DNA of 64,000 nucleotides from DATFDN01 sp963767645 (lineage in GTDB: Bacteria > Pseudomonadota > Alphaproteobacteria > Acetobacterales > Acetobacteraceae): assembly GCA_963767645.1 (NCBI GenBank), contig CAVYEW010000004.1, forward strand, positions 186,001 to 250,000, given 5' to 3'. Below, one piece after another: positions 18,092-25,561 of this stretch. The notes under the pieces were generated by a model. The model did no database searches. It saw only the letters and a program-made list of their open reading frames with translations, and was not told the DNA's origin. Every line of letters begins with the position of its first letter. The first letter of the stretch is position 1. The position numbers and the translations under genes were made by a program.

Positions 18092-19738
18092 TTGGAGCGA
18101 CGCGACACGATCGACGACGCTTCGCGCGTGGCTCCCATGCTCGATCCCGCCGTGCCGCCCGACGATGCCGCGACCTTGCGCGCGCTGCTGGCGGAACGCG
18201 ATGCCGCCCTTGCCGAGCGCGATGCCGCACTGGCCGAACGTGATGCGCGGCTGCTGAACGCCGCGCTCGAGATCGAGAAACTCCAGGTCCAGCTCGCGGC
18301 GCTGCGGCGCGACCGCTACGGAAGATCCTCCGAGAAGCTCGCGGCAGAGATTGGCCAGCTTGAGATGCTGATCGGCGACCTCGAGGAGGACCAGGCCCAG
18401 CGCGAGGCCGCGCAGGTTCGGCGCGGCTGCGGCACTTCGGACAAGCCACGGCGGCCGGCGCTGCGCCGCCCGCTACCCACGCACCTGCCGCGTGAGACGG
18501 TGCTGCACGAGCCTGTTTTTGCTTGTCGCTGCGGCTGCACCGACCCTGCCCGCCTGACCCGGATCGGCGAGGACGTGACCGAAGTCTTGGAGAAGATCCC
18601 GGCGCGGCTGAAGGTGATCCGTCACGTCCGCCCGCGCTACGCCTGCCGGACCTGCGAGGCGGTGCTGCAGGCGCCCGCGCCCGACCTGCCGGTCGCGAAG
18701 GGCCGGCCCGGACCTGGCCTGCTCGCCCATGTCCTGGTCTCGAAATACTGTGACGGCCTGCCGCTCTACCGGTTGTCCGGCATTCTCGCCCGCGAGGGCG
18801 TCGAGATCGAGCGGCAGACCCTGGCCGACTGGGTTGGCCGCGGCGCCTGGTGGCTACGCCCGCTGGCCGAGGCGATCGGGGCCTACGCCATGGCCCGGGG
18901 CGTGATCTGGACCGACGACACGCCGATCCGCGTGCTGGCGCCGGGGCGCGGCAAGACGCGCCAGGCCCGGTTCTGGGTGTATGCCTTCGATCCCAGGCCC
19001 TGGGGCGGCACCGGGCCGCCGGCGGCGTGGTATTGCTACTCGCCGGACCGCAAGGGTGAGCGCCCGCAAGGCCACCTTGCCGGGTTCCAGGGCTGGCTGC
19101 ACGCAGATGCCTATGCCGGCTACGACGCGCTTACCCGATCAAGGGTGGGAACGGCGCCGCGGCTGATCCACGTCGCCTGCCTGGCACACGCAAGGCGCAA
19201 GCTGTTTGAGGTATTCGAGGCGACCAAGTCGCCGATCGCCGAAGAGGGGCTGCAGCGCATCCAGGCCCTCTATGCCATCGAGGCGGCGATCAACGGCCAG
19301 CCCCCCGAGCATCGCCGCGTCGAGCGCCAGGCGCGCAGCAAGCCGCTGCTCGATGCGTTGCATGGCTGGATGGCGGCACAGCGGCGGCGTCTGTCCGGCA
19401 AGTCGGCGCTCGGCAAGGCATTGCAGTACGCGCTCGGCCGATGGGAGGCACTGGCGCGCTACACCGAGGATGGACGGCTCTCGATCGACAACAATCTGGC
19501 CGAGCGGTTGCTGCGTGGCATCGCCGTTACCAGAAAAAACTTTCTGTTCCTGGGCTCCGATGCCGGGGGCCAGCGCGCTGCGATCATCTACACCATTGCC
19601 GAGACCGCGAAGCTGAACGGCCTTGATCCCGAGGCCTACATCACCGCCGTCCTGGACCGGATGGCGCGCGGGCAGCCCATCAACCGCCTCAACGAACTGC
19701 TGCCCTGGAACTTCCAGCCGGAGCGTCAGGCCGCGTAA
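18092..19738 (+). CDS. tnpC: IS66 transposase TnpC of the second copy
   Basis: 548 residues from TTG; an ATG at 18137 would remove 15 residues. The N-terminal region has a heptad-like run of AERDAALAERDA repeats (coiled coil). The catalytic core has IWTDDTPIRVL, LHADAYAGY and NNLAERLLRGIAVTRKNFLF. Intact; probably active. Confidence 0.95.
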   Translation: MERRDTIDDASRVAPMLDPAVPPDDAATLRALLAERDAALAERDAALAERDARLLNAALEIEKLQVQLAALRRDRYGRSSEKLAAEIGQLEMLIGDLEEDQAQREAAQVRRGCGTSDKPRRPALRRPLPTHLPRETVLHEPVFACRCGCTDPARLTRIGEDVTEVLEKIPARLKVIRHVRPRYACRTCEAVLQAPAPDLPVAKGRPGPGLLAHVLVSKYCDGLPLYRLSGILAREGVEIERQTLADWVGRGAWWLRPLAEAIGAYAMARGVIWTDDTPIRVLAPGRGKTRQARFWVYAFDPRPWGGTGPPAAWYCYSPDRKGERPQGHLAGFQGWLHADAYAGYDALTRSRVGTAPRLIHVACLAHARRKLFEVFEATKSPIAEEGLQRIQALYAIEAAINGQPPEHRRVERQARSKPLLDALHGWMAAQRRRLSGKSALGKALQYALGRWEALARYTEDGRLSIDNNLAERLLRGIAVTRKNFLFLGSDAGGQRAAIIYTIAETAKLNGLDPEAYITAVLDRMARGQPINRLNELLPWNFQPERQAA

Positions 19739-19762
19739 ATCGGCTGACGCTTACGCTGAATA

Positions 19763-20125
19763 AAAATCACCGGGTTATCAAAAATCAGGCGAATACCAGA
19801 CCGAGGCGGCGGGCCGAGTTTGCGCACTAGTACGCGCGCACGCGCGCGAGGCGCCTGCCATGTCAGCATTTGTCAACAGCCGGCGCCGTAACACGCGCGC
19901 GCAAGCCTGTTGAGGAACGCTGAGGCGGCCGAGGCCGTCCGGCACCAGGCCGCGCGCTCGGCATTCCCGCTAATTTAGGCCCCGGATAGCTATATCCGGC
20001 GCACCAGGAGGCGCCCGCACGAAGGGCGGCCCCCGCTGTCCTGCCCGGCCCGGTGCCGGCCGAGACCGTCATGGCTGGGGCGCGGATGAGCCAAACGATT
20101 TCGGAAATATCGCGGAGAGCGAGGC
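19763..20125. other. Non-coding spacer after the second IS66
   Basis: About 360 bases with no supported gene. It contains alternating CG runs (around 19825-19850 and 19890-19902) and one short palindrome. Together with 16961-17223 it was one continuous stretch before the second IS66 entered; I recognise nothing in that stretch either. Confidence 0.55.
19982..19999 (+). promoter_or_regulatory. Short palindrome upstream of a decayed gene
   Basis: CCGGATA and TATCCGG form a perfect 7-bp inverted repeat around GCTA. It lies about 130 bp before the decayed gene. Operator-like, but unsupported beyond the symmetry. Confidence 0.4.
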
Positions 20126-20665
20126 ATGGGCGGGTACGGCAGCGGGCGACCGGGCAGGCTTCCCACCATCGAGGGGACGGCAAGCCTGGTGCTGGACGTG
20201 ACCCGCCTGATGGCGGCGGTGACGCGGGCGCTGCGCCGGCACGGGATGACGGGCATCCCAGAGCAGCGGACGGTCACGCTGGAGCCGTTCGCCTGGCGCT
20301 GGACGCGCGCGGGCGAGGCCGAGCCGTGGGCCGAGCTGTCCATTGGCCTCACGCTCGGCCCGGACTGGGGCGAGGCGGTGCTGCGCTATGACATCGAACA
20401 CCTGACCTGCCCCACCGGGCCCGCAGCGCGAGACGGTGCGCCTGGTCGCGACGCCATGCCGGTTCGGGGGCGTGCGATGGTGGTGGGTCTGCCCGGCGAG
20501 CTTCCGCCGCTGCGCCAAGCTCTACCTGCCCAATGGCGGGCGGCGGTTCCTGAGCCGGGGCGCCTGGCGGTTCGGCTACGCCTCGCAACGCGGCACCTAG
20601 GTCGATCGCGCGCACGGCCGCACCCGCCGGCTGCATCGCAAGCTCGGCAGCGACTACGAGAGTTG
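20126..20665 (+). pseudogene. Decayed island gene (MGGYGSGR-type hypothetical protein)
   Basis: The first 95 residues (MGGYGSGRPGRLPTIEGTAS... to YDIEHLTCPTGP) read well in one frame. From about 20,420 the coding sense moves to another frame: ETVRLVATPCRFGGVRWWWV, then CAKLYLPNGG, SRGAWRFGYASQRGT, an in-frame TAG, and DRAHGRTRRLHRKLGSDY. Homologues known from alphaproteobacterial islands are continuous and longer at the 3' end, so this copy has a frameshift, a stop and a truncation. Function of the family unknown. Confidence 0.75.
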
Positions 20666-20680
20666 CCACGGACCGATTGG

Positions 20681-20911
20681 TCAATCCGGGACTTCGTCCA
20701 ATTCGATCCGCTCCGGCCGGCATGTCAGAACATTGATCCAGGATATTTCCCTCGCGTTGCCGTCCCGAATTGGAGGCGTGAATTGGATCGAAACCATGCC
20801 TTCATCTGCTGGATCACCGAAGGGGCGTTCGACGATCACGCCAGGGTGCATCGAGCCTCCGTAGAGCACTCTGACGCGGGTGCCATTCGGCAGGTCTTCT
20901 CTGGTCGCCAT
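20681..20911 (-). CDS. Small hypothetical protein
   Basis: 76 residues (MATREDLPNGTRVRVLYGGSMHPG...). The sequence is compact with several beta-strand-like segments, as in small SH3-like or RNA-binding folds, but I cannot assign a family. It lies 46 bases behind the pentapeptide-repeat gene on the same strand, so they may form an operon. A real gene is likely but not certain. Confidence 0.55.
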   Translation of the reverse strand: MATREDLPNGTRVRVLYGGSMHPGVIVERPFGDPADEGMVSIQFTPPIRDGNAREISWINVLTCRPERIELDEVPD

Positions 20912-20957
20912 AAATCTCCCCTACCCGGCAAGCGAACACCTGTATAGGAGCAAACCG

Positions 20958-22073
20958 CTACGGCTCGTCGCGATCGATCATTTCCTCGGGCGCTGCCTCC
21001 GGCCAGTGTGCCGGCCGCGCGAGGCGCCGCGGCAACTTGGTATGCACATCGCCGAACGCCTCAGCGACTTGCCTGTTCTTGAGGCCTGTGGCGCCGGTGA
21101 GGTCGGCACCCTCGAGATGCGCCTCACGAAGATCAGTGCCTTCGAGATACGCCTGACGAAGGTCAGCGCCTTCGAGATGCGCGCGATAAAGCTTGGCGCC
21201 TTCGAGATGTGCATCCCGGAGATCGGCACGCCCGAGATGTGTTTCCCAGAGCTCGGCAATTTCGAGATGCGCGTATCTGAGATTAGCGCCTTCGAGGTGG
21301 GCCCCATCGAGGCATGCGTCTTCGAGAAACGCCCCATGGAGATCGCTGCCTTCGAAATGCGCTCCGCGGAGGCCGGTGCATTCGAGATTTGCAAACACGA
21401 GAAAAGCCCCGTCGAGATGGGCATCGTCAAGGCAAGCATATTTGAGACGCGCAAACCCAAGGTGGGCGTCTCGAAGATCGGCGCCTTGGAGATCAAGCAC
21501 CCATCCCGTTCCTCTTTCGCGCTCGAGGTTACGTCGCTGGATTACCGTGAGCACCGCGGCGATATCGGTTGGCAGCCTCTTCCGCTTTGCTTGCGAACCC
21601 TGTTCCTCTGCACCCGTATCAAATCGAGCCATACTTTCCATCGCCACCGTATCCGACTCTTTCCAGCGCGCACGCTCGCGCACGAAAGCGGTGAGGGTCT
21701 CCATGATGGTCCAGTAGTCGCCCGGGCTCTCTTTGGAGATCCGCTCCAGCGTGTAGATGCCGCCGAGCCGGACTTCGATCTTCTCGCTCGCCAGCTGCTC
21801 GACCGCCTTGCTGTAGCTCTCCGTGATGCGCCGCTGCCGGTCCGCGTTGGTCTGCTCGAGATGCCGCATGAGAGCGATCCATGCCGCCAGGAGTGCAGCG
21901 GCGGCTGCTACGGCACTGGAGACAAGCAAAATGGCCGCGATGCAGATGCCGATTGCAGGGAACGCAGCCTGCTGTTTAGCTCGCAGCCATTGCCGGCAAC
22001 GCTTCAGATGAGTGATCGCAGCCGAGGCAACGGCGTGCCATTGATCGCCTGACACCCACGACTTGCGGTTCAT
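20958..22073 (-). CDS. Membrane-anchored pentapeptide-repeat protein
   Basis: 371 residues. One strong transmembrane segment (about 36-68, AAFPAIGICIAAILLVSS then AVAAAAALLAAWIAL) is followed by RRITESYSKAVEQLASEKIEVRLGGIYTLERI, typical of this group, and then by about 24 tandem pentapeptides of the A(D/H/N)LxG type from residue 190 to 345 (LQGADLRDAHLGFARLKY and so on), which form a right-handed quadrilateral helix. The protein is probably membrane-bound with the helix in the cytoplasm. Its start codon overlaps the stop of the small decayed gene upstream (TGATG), so the two were translationally coupled. Function unknown. Confidence 0.88.
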   Translation of the reverse strand: MNRKSWVSGDQWHAVASAAITHLKRCRQWLRAKQQAAFPAIGICIAAILLVSSAVAAAAALLAAWIALMRHLEQTNADRQRRITESYSKAVEQLASEKIEVRLGGIYTLERISKESPGDYWTIMETLTAFVRERARWKESDTVAMESMARFDTGAEEQGSQAKRKRLPTDIAAVLTVIQRRNLERERGTGWVLDLQGADLRDAHLGFARLKYACLDDAHLDGAFLVFANLECTGLRGAHFEGSDLHGAFLEDACLDGAHLEGANLRYAHLEIAELWETHLGRADLRDAHLEGAKLYRAHLEGADLRQAYLEGTDLREAHLEGADLTGATGLKNRQVAEAFGDVHTKLPRRLARPAHWPEAAPEEMIDRDEP

Positions 22074-22381
22074 CAGGGCACTGACGGCGCCCTGGCCGGC
22101 GGGCGCTTCATCAGCACGAAGCCCGAGCGCTGCAGGTGCTCGACCAGGCGCTACGTGGTGATCCGGGCCATCGCGTCATCGGCGTGGTGGACGCGGCGGC
22201 GACCGTCATAACGCAGCGCGAGGGACAGGGCCTCGGCGATCTCGTCGAACGTGGCAGGACGGAGCTGCTGCGGGTCGTTGGCGGCGGCAGGCGCGGAGGC
22301 CGGCAGTCTGCCTGGTCGAGGTGGGGAATTTGCGGTCTCCTTGCCCGCCAATCGTTGGCCATTCGGCGCTCCCTGCCGCAC
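22073..22381 (-). pseudogene. Small island gene broken by a TAG codon
   Basis: Starts at GTG. The protein reads LRPATFDEIAEALSLALRYD, GRRRVHHADDAMARITT, then TAG at 22151-22153, then RLVEHLQRSGFVLMKRPPA to a TGA. Related small proteins of alphaproteobacterial islands are continuous through this point and have a Glu where the TAG stands, so one G-to-T change (GAG to TAG) would explain it. The family function is unknown. The restored frame ends exactly on the start codon of the pentapeptide-repeat gene. Confidence 0.72.
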
Positions 22382-22385
22382 GCAT

Positions 22386-22408
22386 CCTGCTAGCTATGTG
22401 TTTGCTAG
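22386..22408 (+). repeat. 23-bp direct repeat, right copy
   Basis: Identical over 23 bp to the left copy next to the integrase. It lies about 50 bp inside the right attachment repeat. Unlike the left copy it is not extended into a palindrome. Confidence 0.7.
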
Positions 22409-22454
22409 GCCAAATTCCCGGCTCGGACCGAGTTCGCTAAGCCGTTGGGAGGAT

Positions 22455-22504
22455 TGGCGGACCCGACACGAATTCGAACGTGCGACCTTCGCCTTCGGAG
22501 GGCG
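22455..22504 (-). repeat. Right attachment repeat within tRNA-Arg
   Basis: The 50-bp segment shared with the left end, covering the tRNA from the anticodon loop to the encoded CCA. It has one extra base compared with the left copy. Confidence 0.9.
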
Positions 22505-22532
22505 ACGCTCTATCCAGCTGAGCTACGGGTCC
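22455..22532 (-). tRNA. tRNA-Arg (anticodon CCG), host attachment gene
   Basis: Seventy-eight bases including an encoded CCA. The acceptor stem GGACCCG pairs with CGGGTCC; the D arm is GCTC-AGCTGGATA-GAGC; the anticodon stem TCGCC/GGCGA holds loop CTCCGAA with anticodon CCG. The T stem GCACG/CGTGT encloses TTCGAATT, eight bases where seven are normal, so the gene is one base longer than a standard tRNA of this type. The left att copy lacks this extra base but has T instead of C at the conserved stem-closing position 61. Either this gene carries a T insertion or the assembly does. Confidence 0.9.
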
Positions 22533-22625
22533 GTTGGGAAACCCATACAGGCAATCCGGCTAAAGCGGAAGGGCGTCCGGCCAGCCAGGTGTCCAGCCGG
22601 CGTCCAACCGCGCTAAGTCAGGCCG

Positions 22626-23172
22626 ATGAAGCCCGTGCCCAGCCTGTCGGCCCTATTCCTCGGCTTTCTCGCCACCGGGGTGTGCGGCTTCGGCGGCGTG
22701 CTGCCCTGGGCGCGACGCACCGTGGTGGAGCGGCGGCGCTGGCTTAGCGCGGGCGAGTTCGCCGAGTTGCTCGGCCTCTGCCAGTTCCTGCCCGGGCCGA
22801 ACGTCATCAATCTCTCGGTCGCGCTCGGGGCGCGGTTCCACGGGATCGCCGGATCGATCGCCGCCTTCAGCGGACTGATGGCGGCTCCGATGGCGATCGT
22901 GCTCCTGCTCGGGCTGGCTTATGCGCGGTTGGGACAGGCTCCGGCGGTGCAGCACGCCTTCGCCGGACTGTCGGCAGCGGCGGCGGCGCTGGTGCTGGCC
23001 ACCGCGTGCCGGATCGCCGCGCCGCTATGCACAAGGCCGCTGGGGGCAGGAGTTCGCGCTGCTGACGTTTGGCGCCGTTACGGTGCTGCGGCTGCCGCTG
23101 CTGCTGGCGATCGTGGCGCTGGTGCCGGTCTCCGTCCTGCTCGCCTGGCGGGCCGAGGCGAGGCTGCGCTGA
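22626..23172 (+). pseudogene. chrA: ChrA chromate transporter, N-terminal unit, frameshifted
   Basis: The first 130 residues (LSALFLGFLATGVCGFGGVLPWARRTVVERRRWLSAGEF with LLGLCQFLPGPNVINLSV) are a typical ChrA half-transporter. Near 23,030 the sense moves frame: the expected last helix (RWGQEFALLTFGAVTVLRLPLLLAIVALVPVSVLL) is encoded one base out of register and ends at the TGA at 23170-23172. The gene is 547 bases, one too many. As written, the frame instead reads through about 47 Ala/Arg-rich residues and joins the second chrA unit in phase, giving one 356-residue product. Confidence 0.8.
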
Positions 23173-23696
23173 TGGGCACGCTCGGCAGCCTGGCCGCGGT
23201 GTTCGCCCAGCTCTCGCTGGTCGCCTTCGGCGGCGGCAACTCCATCCTGCCAGAAATGCAGCGCCAGGTGGTGCAGGTCCATCCGTGGATGAGTGCGCGG
23301 GACTTCGCGGCCCTCTACGCGCTAGCCCAGGCGGCGCCAGGGCCGAACATGCTGGTCTCGGCGCTGATCGGGATGCGGGTCGCGGGGGTGCCCGGTGCCC
23401 TGGTCGCGACCGGGGCGCTGTGCGCGCCGTCCTCGGCGCTGACCTTCCTCTGTGCTTCCACATGGCACCGGCTGCGCGACCGACCCTGGCGAATGATGGT
23501 GCAGGCGGGGATCATGCCGGTCACTGCCGGACTGGTGATGGCCGGCGCGGCGCTGCTGGTACAGACCACCGCGCGCGACTGGCGGAGCGCGGCGCTGATC
23601 GCGGTGGCGACCGCGCTGTTCCTGGGCACGCGCCTGCACCCGCTCGTGGTCCTGGGCGCCGCCGCCCTGCTGGGAGCCACGGGCCTGCTGTCCTGA
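23172..23696 (+). CDS. chrA: ChrA chromate transporter, C-terminal unit
   Basis: 174 residues from the ATG that overlaps the natural stop of the first unit (TGATG). It has the second ChrA signature LVAFGGGNSILPEMQRQVVQ and ALAQAAPGPNMLVSALIGMRV and about five hydrophobic segments. Short-chain ChrA proteins work as pairs of such units to export chromate or related anions from the cytoplasm. In the present sequence this unit is also in frame with the broken upstream gene. Confidence 0.9.
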   Translation: MGTLGSLAAVFAQLSLVAFGGGNSILPEMQRQVVQVHPWMSARDFAALYALAQAAPGPNMLVSALIGMRVAGVPGALVATGALCAPSSALTFLCASTWHRLRDRPWRMMVQAGIMPVTAGLVMAGAALLVQTTARDWRSAALIAVATALFLGTRLHPLVVLGAAALLGATGLLS

Positions 23697-23741
23697 CCGA
23701 TCGCCGGTTTGCAGCGACGGCGATCCTTGCCAGGATCAGAC

Positions 23742-25379
23742 ATGGACCCGATCACCGTCGCCGTGCTGCAGCACCGGCTGAACGCCATCGCCGAGGAAAT
23801 GGGCGAGGCGATGCTGCGCACCGCCTATTCCCAAATCCTGAACTCCTCCCGCGACTTCTCCATCGCGCTGATCGACGCGCAGTGCCGGCTGGTGGCGCAG
23901 GCGGACCATATCCCGGTCCATGTCGGCGCCATGCCCTGGGCGGCGCGTGCCGTCGCCGAGGCGTTCCCCAATCCTCGAGCGGGCGACGTCTATCTTATGA
24001 ACGACCCGTATCGGGGCGGCAGCCATCTGCCGGACCTGACCATCTGCGTGCCGGTGTTCGCCGCAGAGCGGCTGATGTTCTGGTCGGTGGTGCGCGCCCA
24101 TCACAGCGATATCGGCGGCAGCACGCATGGCGGCTACAACCCGGCGGCCACCGAGATCTTCCAGGAGGGGCTGCGTATCCCGCCCATCCGCCTTACCGAG
24201 GACGGCATCCTGCGCGAGGACCTGCTGGCGATGTTGGCGCTGAACGTGCGCCATCCGCGCGACTTCCGCGGCGACCTGGCGGCGCAGATCGGCGCGGCGC
24301 GGCTGGGCAAGCAGCGACTTGGCGCGGTAATTGCCGAGCATGGCGAGACAGTGCTGAGCGCTGCGGTCGAGGCAATGCTGGATGCAGCGGAACGCCGCGC
24401 CCGCGCCATCGTCGGGTCCTGGTCTGAGGGAATCTATGCGGGCGAAGCTGTGCTCGACGATGACGGCTTCGGCCGCAGCGATATCCGCATTCGTGCACGC
24501 TGCACGGTCCGCGCCGGCGAGGTCACGGTCGTCCTGACCGAGTCGGACCCGCAAGCGAGGGGGTTCGTCAACTCCTCGCACGCCAACATGCAGTCAGCGG
24601 TTGCCATGGCCTTCGCCTTCCTGCTCGACCCGGACATGGCGCGCAACGCGGGCGCCTTCCGCCCGCTCACCGTGCTGGCGCGGCCCGGCACGATCGTCTG
24701 GGCAGAGGAGGGCGCACCGGTGACGATGTGTACCAGCCACTGCGCAAACGAGATCATCGAGGCGGTGATCGTCGCCCTGGCGCCCGCCTGCCCGGAGCGG
24801 GCGATGGGCGGATGGGGACGGCGGCTGCGCATCGCGCTCACCGGGCGCGACCCGCGCAGCGACCGGCGCTTCATCTGGCACATGTTCCAGGCCCGCCCGG
24901 GCGGCGGCGCGTCGGCGGCAGGCGACGGCTACGCGACGATCGGCGAATGGCATTCAGCCGGCGGCATCAAGTTCGGCAGCCTGGAGGTGGCGGAGAGCCG
25001 CTTCCCGCTGTTCTTCGAAACTCACGAATACCGCCCCGGCTCGGGGGGTGACGGGCGCTTTCGCGGCGGGCTGGGCGCCGATATGCGGCTGCGCGTCGAG
25101 ACAAGCGAGCCGGCGATTGCCAACACGGCCGGTGAAGGCGTGGTACATGGCGCACGGGGCATCCTGGGCGGGCGGGACGGGGCGCCGCACGACTACACCC
25201 TGCTGGTCCCTGACTCGCCGCCGCGCAAGCTGCGCAGCAAGGAGGTCGACATCGCAGTGCCGCCCGGCAGCGTGTTCCACGTCCTCTCCGGCGGCGGTGG
25301 CGGATGGGGCGAGCCGGCGGAGCATGCACCGGACTTGGAGACCCACGCCGTTCGCTCGGACCGCCAGAACCGATGCTGA
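23742..25379 (+). CDS. hyuB: Hydantoinase B / 5-oxoprolinase beta-type subunit
   Basis: 545 residues with family hallmarks ITVAVLQHRLNAIAEEMGEAMLRTAYS, RGGSHLPDLTICVPVF, HHSDIGGSTHGGYNPAATEIFQEGL and the C-terminal glycine-rich GGGGGWGEP. It catalyses ATP-dependent opening of hydantoin- or oxoproline-like rings (or acetone/acetophenone carboxylation in relatives) together with the HyuA subunit encoded next. The ATG at MDPITVAV is chosen over an upstream in-frame start because it aligns with the family start. Cytoplasmic. Substrate cannot be told from the sequence. Confidence 0.94.
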   Translation: MDPITVAVLQHRLNAIAEEMGEAMLRTAYSQILNSSRDFSIALIDAQCRLVAQADHIPVHVGAMPWAARAVAEAFPNPRAGDVYLMNDPYRGGSHLPDLTICVPVFAAERLMFWSVVRAHHSDIGGSTHGGYNPAATEIFQEGLRIPPIRLTEDGILREDLLAMLALNVRHPRDFRGDLAAQIGAARLGKQRLGAVIAEHGETVLSAAVEAMLDAAERRARAIVGSWSEGIYAGEAVLDDDGFGRSDIRIRARCTVRAGEVTVVLTESDPQARGFVNSSHANMQSAVAMAFAFLLDPDMARNAGAFRPLTVLARPGTIVWAEEGAPVTMCTSHCANEIIEAVIVALAPACPERAMGGWGRRLRIALTGRDPRSDRRFIWHMFQARPGGGASAAGDGYATIGEWHSAGGIKFGSLEVAESRFPLFFETHEYRPGSGGDGRFRGGLGADMRLRVETSEPAIANTAGEGVVHGARGILGGRDGAPHDYTLLVPDSPPRKLRSKEVDIAVPPGSVFHVLSGGGGGWGEPAEHAPDLETHAVRSDRQNRC

Positions 25380-25561
25380 CCATGTTGACCCCCATCCTCC
25401 CGGTGGATGCCGAGGCCGCCGGCGCGCCGACCTGGCGCCCTAACGATCCTTTCAATCGGTTGCTCGTGGCCCAGGCGCGGCGTCTGGCATTCACGCTGCT
25501 GACCGCGGACAGTACCATCCGCGCCTATGAAGGCGTGGTCCAGCTATGGGCCGCCGCATGA
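25373..25561 (+). pseudogene. PIN-domain (VapC-type) toxin fragment
   Basis: The frame encodes DPFNRLLVAQARRLAFTLLTADSTIRAYEGVVQLW, which matches the C-terminal motif of PIN-domain ribonucleases (DPFDRLLVAQA...TLLTAD). The catalytic N-terminal part is absent, replaced by about 20 unrelated residues, so this is a relic. It fills the gap between hyuB and hyuA and overlaps the ends of both. No antitoxin gene is present. Confidence 0.75.

Larger units (their letters stand above)
17224..19754 (+). mobile_element. IS66-family element, second copy, intact with 8-bp target duplication
   Basis: Terminal inverted repeats of at least 14 bp (GTAAGCGTCAGCCG at the left, its complement at the right) enclose tnpA, tnpB and tnpC. 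The flanks are GCTGAATA on both sides (17216-17223 and 19755-19762), an 8-bp target duplication as expected for IS66. This indicates a fairly recent insertion into a non-coding part of the island. Confidence 0.96.
2879..22504. mobile_element. Integrative element inserted in tRNA-Arg(CCG)
   Basis: A 49-bp segment at the left end repeats the last 50 bp of the tRNA-Arg gene at the right end, with one indel. A tyrosine integrase starts about 170 bp inside the left repeat. Inside are an AlpA-like regulator, toprim and DUF3987 replication-type genes, zinc-ribbon proteins, a large nuclease-STAND ATPase, two IS66 copies, decayed genes and a pentapeptide-repeat protein. No conjugation, capsid or terminase genes are visible, so it looks like a mobilisable island or phage-satellite-like element rather than a self-transmissible one. 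Flanking genes (prkA on the left, chrA on the right) look chromosomal. Confidence 0.88.

Noticed and set aside
16839..18449. Open frame of 536 codons on the minus strand across both IS66 elements
   Set aside because: It runs antisense to several transposase genes and has Arg/Pro/Ser-rich content with no family resemblance.
20126..22381. Amber recoding in the island (two TAG codons inside otherwise continuous frames)
   Set aside because: TAG ends other island genes normally (5117-5119 and 14252-14254), and one of the two broken genes also has a frameshift, so decay is simpler.
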